A stretch of 64,000 nucleotides of DNA from Bacillota bacterium (lineage in GTDB: Bacteria > Bacillota > Clostridia > Lachnospirales > Lachnospiraceae): assembly GCA_023415635.1 (NCBI GenBank), contig JAEZJV010000051.1, positions 248,001-312,000 of the forward strand, in the 5' to 3' direction. This document shows positions 59,725 to 64,000 of the stretch, piece by piece. The first letter of the stretch is position 1. Each line of letters opens with the position of its first letter. Position numbers and translations under genes: made by a program. Under the pieces are notes generated by a model. That model ran no database searches and was not told where the DNA came from. It worked only from the letters and a program-made list of their open reading frames with translations.

Positions 59725-59838
59725 AAGCTTACGAGGGCTTACTTCACAGGTTATCGCAGTTAAAGCTTACAAGGGCTTACCTTCGCAGGCTATCATAGCT
59801 TAGGCTTTGCGAGGGCTTATTTCGCAGGAGCTTACAGC
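59725..59838 (+). repeat. Three degenerate 38-40 bp tandem repeats
   Basis: Copies start at 59725, 59763 and 59803. The shared core is GAGGGCTTA (or AAGGGCTTA) followed by a C/T-rich spacer and TTCGCAGG; copies 1 and 2 also share AAGCTTAC at their start. They have no coding frame I would defend. They fill most of the 343-bp gap 59555-59897 with the two hairpins. Confidence 0.8.
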
Positions 59839-59897
59839 ATAATTATTTGTAAGATAGTATCATTCTATGAATAAATCAGATTAAGGAGCAAAAGATC

Positions 59898-61490
59898 ATG
59901 CAAGAAAGATTGAAACAAATACCGAAACAATTACTTGATCTGTGGAAGAAATATACGAATAAACAGAAAACAATCATCATCAGTGTTGTCTGTGTTGTTG
60001 TCCTTGCTTTTGCTTTGCTGATTTTTCTGATGCAGCGGGTTGAGTACACTTTTCTCGAAGCTGCTGAAACAACCAATGAAGCCAGTCAGATTGTAGATAT
60101 TCTTAAGGGAGAGAACATTCCCTATAAGCTCGGAGGAGATAACCTTACCATTTCAGTTGATGCAAAACGATATTCCGATGCCATATTGCTCTTAGCCAGT
60201 AATAATATGCCTTCTACAGGTATTTCCATTGATGAGCTTCTCAACAATAGTCTTAGTACTACGAATAGTGATCGTACCTTGAAGTTAAATCTCTATCTGC
60301 AGAATCAGCTTCGTAATTACCTAAAAACTATGGAAGGTGTGGAGAATGCCGAGGTTTACTATATCCCTTCGGAAAGCAGTAATTCTATACTGACTGAAGA
60401 ACAGGAGACCTCTGCAAGTGTTCTTCTTACGGTCAATGATGATTTTAAGACCGAATCGGCCCAGACCATCGCAGAGGTAGTTGCTTCTGTAATCGGTAAT
60501 AAGACAACAGACCGTATAAAGGTCGCAGACCAGGAGGGCAATCTGTTATTCGGAGGAGAACAGGATCTGTATTCCGGAAGCGCGAGCTCTAATGAAGACT
60601 ATAAGCAAAGACTTCGCAATACATTTATCAATAATCTCTACATGGGACTTTTGAAGAGCGGTTATGATGACGCTGAGATCATGCCGAATCTGACCTTCAA
60701 TATGGACAGGGTTACTCAGCTTTATACGGAGTATCTTCCGGCAGAAGGACAGGATCAGGGCTTATATAAGCACAGCTATACCTATACGGCTCAGAACGCG
60801 GATTCCTCGGGCGGCCCCCCCGGAACCGATTCTAACGATGAGACGACCTATCAGATTCAGACTCAGGCCTCCAATAACAGCAATGTAGAGACAAAAGAGT
60901 ATGACTATCTTCCCAATGAACGGGTAACAAATACTGAATATGAGATCGGTGCGATCATACCGGATGAATCCTCTATTAGTATCGTACTACGCAAGGTAAC
61001 TGATTATAAAGAGGTGGATTTGAAGCAGCAGGGACTACTTGGGGACCTGACCTTTGAACAATATGCTCAGCAGAACGGAGCAAGCAAGATTATAACGGTA
61101 GATCCTTCGATCACCACGATGGTATCCCTGGCTACCGGTATTGCACCGGATAAAATTTCTATTACTGCTTATGAGCAGCCGGTTTTTATTCCGGCTGTTA
61201 GGGAGGCCTTGAGCTGGTCCAGTATTATGATGATTGTATTGGCAGTATTGATTGTAGGCCTTCTAATCTTCGTGGTATTTAAGGGAATCGGACCTGTCGC
61301 GGTTACCGAGTTGGAGCCGGAGCTGTCGGTAGAACAGCTGTTGGCGACTACAAAAGAGAATCAATCTATCGAGGATATTGAATTTAATGAGGTATCCGAG
61401 GTACGAAGAATGATAGAAAAATTTGTGGACGAAAAGCCGGAGGCAGTGGCACAGCTGCTGCGAAACTGGCTGAGTGAGGATTGGAGCTAA
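59898..61490 (+). CDS. fliF: Flagellar MS-ring protein FliF
   Basis: Forms the MS ring in the membrane. A first membrane helix lies near residues 25-47 and a second near 440-462; between them is the YscJ/FliF ring domain (AKRYSDAILLLASNNMPSTG at about 90). The C-terminal cytoplasmic tail ends RNWLSEDWS, the segment that binds FliG. 530 residues, normal. AAGGAG upstream of ATG 59898. The fliG start follows within 40 bp. Confidence 0.96.
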   Translation: MQERLKQIPKQLLDLWKKYTNKQKTIIISVVCVVVLAFALLIFLMQRVEYTFLEAAETTNEASQIVDILKGENIPYKLGGDNLTISVDAKRYSDAILLLASNNMPSTGISIDELLNNSLSTTNSDRTLKLNLYLQNQLRNYLKTMEGVENAEVYYIPSESSNSILTEEQETSASVLLTVNDDFKTESAQTIAEVVASVIGNKTTDRIKVADQEGNLLFGGEQDLYSGSASSNEDYKQRLRNTFINNLYMGLLKSGYDDAEIMPNLTFNMDRVTQLYTEYLPAEGQDQGLYKHSYTYTAQNADSSGGPPGTDSNDETTYQIQTQASNNSNVETKEYDYLPNERVTNTEYEIGAIIPDESSISIVLRKVTDYKEVDLKQQGLLGDLTFEQYAQQNGASKIITVDPSITTMVSLATGIAPDKISITAYEQPVFIPAVREALSWSSIMMIVLAVLIVGLLIFVVFKGIGPVAVTELEPELSVEQLLATTKENQSIEDIEFNEVSEVRRMIEKFVDEKPEAVAQLLRNWLSEDWS

Positions 61491-61524
61491 AGAACTGCTG
61501 CTTTTAAGCAGAATGGAGGTTGTT

Positions 61525-62538
61525 ATGGCAAGAAACAGTGGTGATATAACAGGAATACAGAAGGCTGCGATTCTTTTAATTTCTCTCGGTCCGGAGCGTT
61601 CCGCCAGTATATTTAAGCATCTCAAGGAAGAAGAGATAGAGACTATGACGCTCGAAATAGCAAATACTCGCAGTATATCACCTGCGACCAAGGATCAGGT
61701 AATGGATGAATTCTATGAGATCTGTCTTGCTCAGCAGTATATCGCTGAAGGCGGTATTTCCTATGCGAAGGAGCTTTTGGAGAAGGCACTTGGAGATGAA
61801 AAGGCAAGGGATGTAATTGGTAAGTTGACAGCCTCCCTACAGGTTAGACCCTTTGAATTTGTCAGAAAGACGGATGCATCCCAGTTACTTAACTTCATTC
61901 AGGATGAGCATCCCCAGACCATTGCATTAATCTTGTCCTATCTGTCTCCTGGACAATCATCAACAATCATCTCGTCACTGGCTCCGGATAAGCAGGCAGA
62001 TGTTGCAAGACGTATCGCCCAGATGGACCGTACCTCCCCGGATGTAATCAAGGAAGTGGAGAGGGTACTCGAACGTAAGCTGGCATCGCTGGTTAATCAG
62101 GATTATACCATTGTCGGTGGTGTAGATTCCATCGTGGAAATCTTGAACACTGTAGACCGTGGAACAGAGAAGCATATTATGGAGACCTTAGAGATTGAAG
62201 ATCCCGAGCTGGCAGATGAAATCCGACGTAAGATGTTTGTATTCGAGGATATACTAAGCCTGGATGATAAATCCATCCAGAGAGTTCTTCGTGAGGTGGA
62301 TAATAACGAGCTTGCTGTCGCTTTGAAGGGCTCTAATGAAGAGGTTCAGAATGTAATCTTCAACAACCTGTCCAAGCGTCTTGCTTCCATGATACGAGAG
62401 GATATGGAATATATGGGTCCTGTACGTCTTAAGGATGTAGAAGAGGCACAGCAGAAGATAGTTAATATCATAAGAAAACTGGAAGATTCCTCTGAAATTA
62501 TTATTTCCAGAGGTGGAGGTGACGAGATCATTGTCTAA
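61525..62538 (+). CDS. fliG: Flagellar motor switch protein FliG
   Basis: Torque-generating rotor protein of the C ring. Signatures include KAAILLISLGPERSASIFKHL near the N-terminus, IQDEHPQTIALILSYL, the middle-domain EHPQ-type motif, and MRIRRxxF-like IRRKMFVFEDI near the end. ATG 61525 follows GGAGG with a 5-nt spacer; an in-frame ATG at 61474 overlaps fliF and lacks a site. 337 residues, normal. Confidence 0.96.
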   Translation: MARNSGDITGIQKAAILLISLGPERSASIFKHLKEEEIETMTLEIANTRSISPATKDQVMDEFYEICLAQQYIAEGGISYAKELLEKALGDEKARDVIGKLTASLQVRPFEFVRKTDASQLLNFIQDEHPQTIALILSYLSPGQSSTIISSLAPDKQADVARRIAQMDRTSPDVIKEVERVLERKLASLVNQDYTIVGGVDSIVEILNTVDRGTEKHIMETLEIEDPELADEIRRKMFVFEDILSLDDKSIQRVLREVDNNELAVALKGSNEEVQNVIFNNLSKRLASMIREDMEYMGPVRLKDVEEAQQKIVNIIRKLEDSSEIIISRGGGDEIIV

Positions 62539-63313
62539 TGTAATTAAAGCTTATTCCATTCGATATGAAGAGGAAACGAAAAAGACAATCGACACTCATC
62601 TTCGAATAGATAAGGAACTGGAGGAGAGACGGAAAGCGCTCCTGGCAACCCCCCAGCCCGAGCAGGAAGGGGCTTTTGTTGAAGGGATACAGGCTCTTGT
62701 AGTAGAACAGCTGCCTTCTGAGACTGAGACAGAAAAGGCTAATAAGCTCCTGGAGGATGCAAAGGCAGAAGCAAGGGGTATCATTGAAAAAGCGAAGAAG
62801 GAAGCGGAAACTATTCGGAAGGAAGCTTATTCGAATGCACAGAAAATGGGCTATGACGATGGAATGCTCCATAGTCAGAAGGAAGTGCAGAAGCTTAGGG
62901 AGGATTTTGAAGGACAATCCAGTAAATTAAAGGAGGAGTATGAACGGTTGATACATTCCCTGGAACCGCAGATATCCGATATTATTGCCTCGCTGGTGGA
63001 AAAAATTACCGGTATCGTTGTTGAAGACCGGGATGAAGTGATCCTTTATCTGGTAGAGCAGTCCTTGAAGAATCTAGAAAAAAGTGACGAATATACAATC
63101 CGGGTATCCAAAGAGGACTATGAATTTGTCTCCATGCGAAAGAATTTTCTGCTTACCGCAATCGGAAGGGAAGTCCCCTTGTATGTTGTAGAGGATTTAA
63201 ACCTGAGGAAGAACCAGTGTCTTATCGAAACAGAGAATAAGGTGATCAATTGCAGTCTGGATGTTCAGCTGAACAATTTAATCCTGGATTTAAAATTAAT
63301 CGCCGGTATTTAG
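62531..63313 (+). CDS. fliH: Flagellar export regulator FliH
   Basis: Regulates the FliI export ATPase. The protein is helical with a Glu/Lys/Ala-rich coiled coil (about residues 65-140) and a C-terminal FliH/HrpE domain with VEKITGIVVEDRDEVILYLV. The start is TTG 62531, 8 nt after GGAGGTGA, overlapping the fliG stop; a GTG at 62513 precedes the site. 260 residues, near normal. Gene order confirms the call. Confidence 0.9.
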   Translation: MSNVIKAYSIRYEEETKKTIDTHLRIDKELEERRKALLATPQPEQEGAFVEGIQALVVEQLPSETETEKANKLLEDAKAEARGIIEKAKKEAETIRKEAYSNAQKMGYDDGMLHSQKEVQKLREDFEGQSSKLKEEYERLIHSLEPQISDIIASLVEKITGIVVEDRDEVILYLVEQSLKNLEKSDEYTIRVSKEDYEFVSMRKNFLLTAIGREVPLYVVEDLNLRKNQCLIETENKVINCSLDVQLNNLILDLKLIAGI

Positions 63314-63355
63314 TTTTTATATAATATTGTCGATATAATAAGAAAGCAGGTAATC

Positions 63356-64000
63356 ATGATAGCGATTGATTTAGAAAAATACAGACAGCTTCTTGAGAAA
63401 TCCTACGAGCAGGAAATCGGCAGAGTAGTAAAAATGGTTGGCTTAACGATAGAAGCTTCCGGTCCAATGGCGAATCTGAATGATGTCTGCTACATAACCG
63501 AGGAAAATCAGAATCAGAAAAAAGCAGCTGAAGTAGTCGGCTTTCGTGAAAACAGGATCTTATTAATGCCCTATGACGATATGACCGGTGTCGGCATCGG
63601 AAGCCTGGTGGAAAATTCCGGAACCGCTTTTCGTGTACCGGTGGGAGAGCAGCTTCTAGGAAAAACCTTGGATGGTCTTGGAAATCCGATGGATGAAACA
63701 GAATTGAACAGTTCTTTGTATTATCCGGCAGAGGCACCACCGCCGGATCCACTGAAACGAAGGATCATTGATGAGGTATTACCGCTCGGTGTAAAAGCAG
63801 TGGATGGTTTATTGACAGTAGGAAAAGGTCAAAGAATAGGTATCTTTGCGGGAAGCGGTGTCGGCAAAAGTACTCTGCTGGGTATGTTCGCCAGAAACAC
63901 CAAGGCTGATATTAATGTCATTGCTTTGATAGGAGAGCGAGGCAGAGAGGTGCGTGAATTCATTGAGCGCGATCTAGGAGAAGAAGGAATGAAGCGTTCC
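63356..64000 (+). CDS. fliI: Flagellum-specific ATPase FliI, 3' end outside window
   Basis: The first 215 residues of the type III export ATPase, open to the window edge. The N-terminal beta-barrel domain is followed by GVKAVDGLLTVGKGQRIGIF and the P-loop FAGSGVGKST; the DEILERGREVRE-type segment reads GERGREVREFIERDLG. ATG 63356 has a weak AGCAGG site. Full-length FliI is about 440 residues, so roughly half is seen. Confidence 0.94.
   Translation, partial: MIAIDLEKYRQLLEKSYEQEIGRVVKMVGLTIEASGPMANLNDVCYITEENQNQKKAAEVVGFRENRILLMPYDDMTGVGIGSLVENSGTAFRVPVGEQLLGKTLDGLGNPMDETELNSSLYYPAEAPPPDPLKRRIIDEVLPLGVKAVDGLLTVGKGQRIGIFAGSGVGKSTLLGMFARNTKADINVIALIGERGREVREFIERDLGEEGMKRS

Overview
The window looks like a chromosomal stretch of an endospore-forming, flagellated, Gram-positive anaerobe of the Clostridia, most likely Lachnospiraceae (Lachnoclostridium/Anaerocolumna type). 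The evidence is gene content and order: a priA-def-fmt-rsmB-rlmN-prpC-prkC-rsgA-rpe-thiN string, a division and cell-wall (dcw) cluster ending in ftsZ, then spoIIGA-sigE-sigG, and later topA-codY-flgB-flgC-fliE-fliF-fliG-fliH-fliI. Genus and species are inference. I saw no rRNA, tRNA or CRISPR array.

Layout. 1-12954: translation, RNA modification and Ser/Thr phospho-signalling genes, tightly packed on the plus strand. 13037-27948: lgt, then mraZ-rsmH-ftsL-like-two class B PBPs-mraY-murD-ftsW-murA-ftsQ-ftsZ, with a clear promoter and MraZ boxes in front of mraZ. 28172-30761: the mother-cell and forespore sigma factor genes. 31057-34038: an agr-like quorum-sensing locus in the order kinase, regulator, AgrB, AgrD. 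34366-41095: a ROK sugar kinase divergent from a GH2 beta-mannosidase, nrdR and a YlmC/YmxH gene on the minus strand, an unknown membrane protein, and a LysM protein with a degenerate GH18 domain.

41251-53324 is the accessory part. The competence/recombination helicase gene comM is split by a 10,541-bp AT-rich element (42090-52630). The two comM halves rejoin in frame at an AC dinucleotide, and joining the element's ends gives a near-palindromic attP with 27-bp arms centred on that same AC. This is the hallmark of a large serine integrase, and one is encoded inside (48568-50196). The element carries a HEPN/AbiU2-like protein at its left end, a pair of small HTH replication-type proteins, a coiled-coil protein and a terminase-small-subunit-like HTH protein, several orphan genes, a small resolvase beside the large integrase, and an ApaLI-like restriction endonuclease with its methyltransferase at the right end. 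It reads as a defence-carrying, phage- or satellite-like integrative element that switches comM off and could restore it on excision.

53333-64000: dprA, topA, codY and the start of a flagellar operon. Between fliE and fliF lies a non-coding insert with a perfect hairpin, a second long inverted repeat and three degenerate 38-40 bp tandem repeats. Many genes are best started at TTG or GTG behind a strong ribosome-binding site, including ftsZ, spoIIGA, prpC, rsgA and fliH; starts given here were chosen on that basis.
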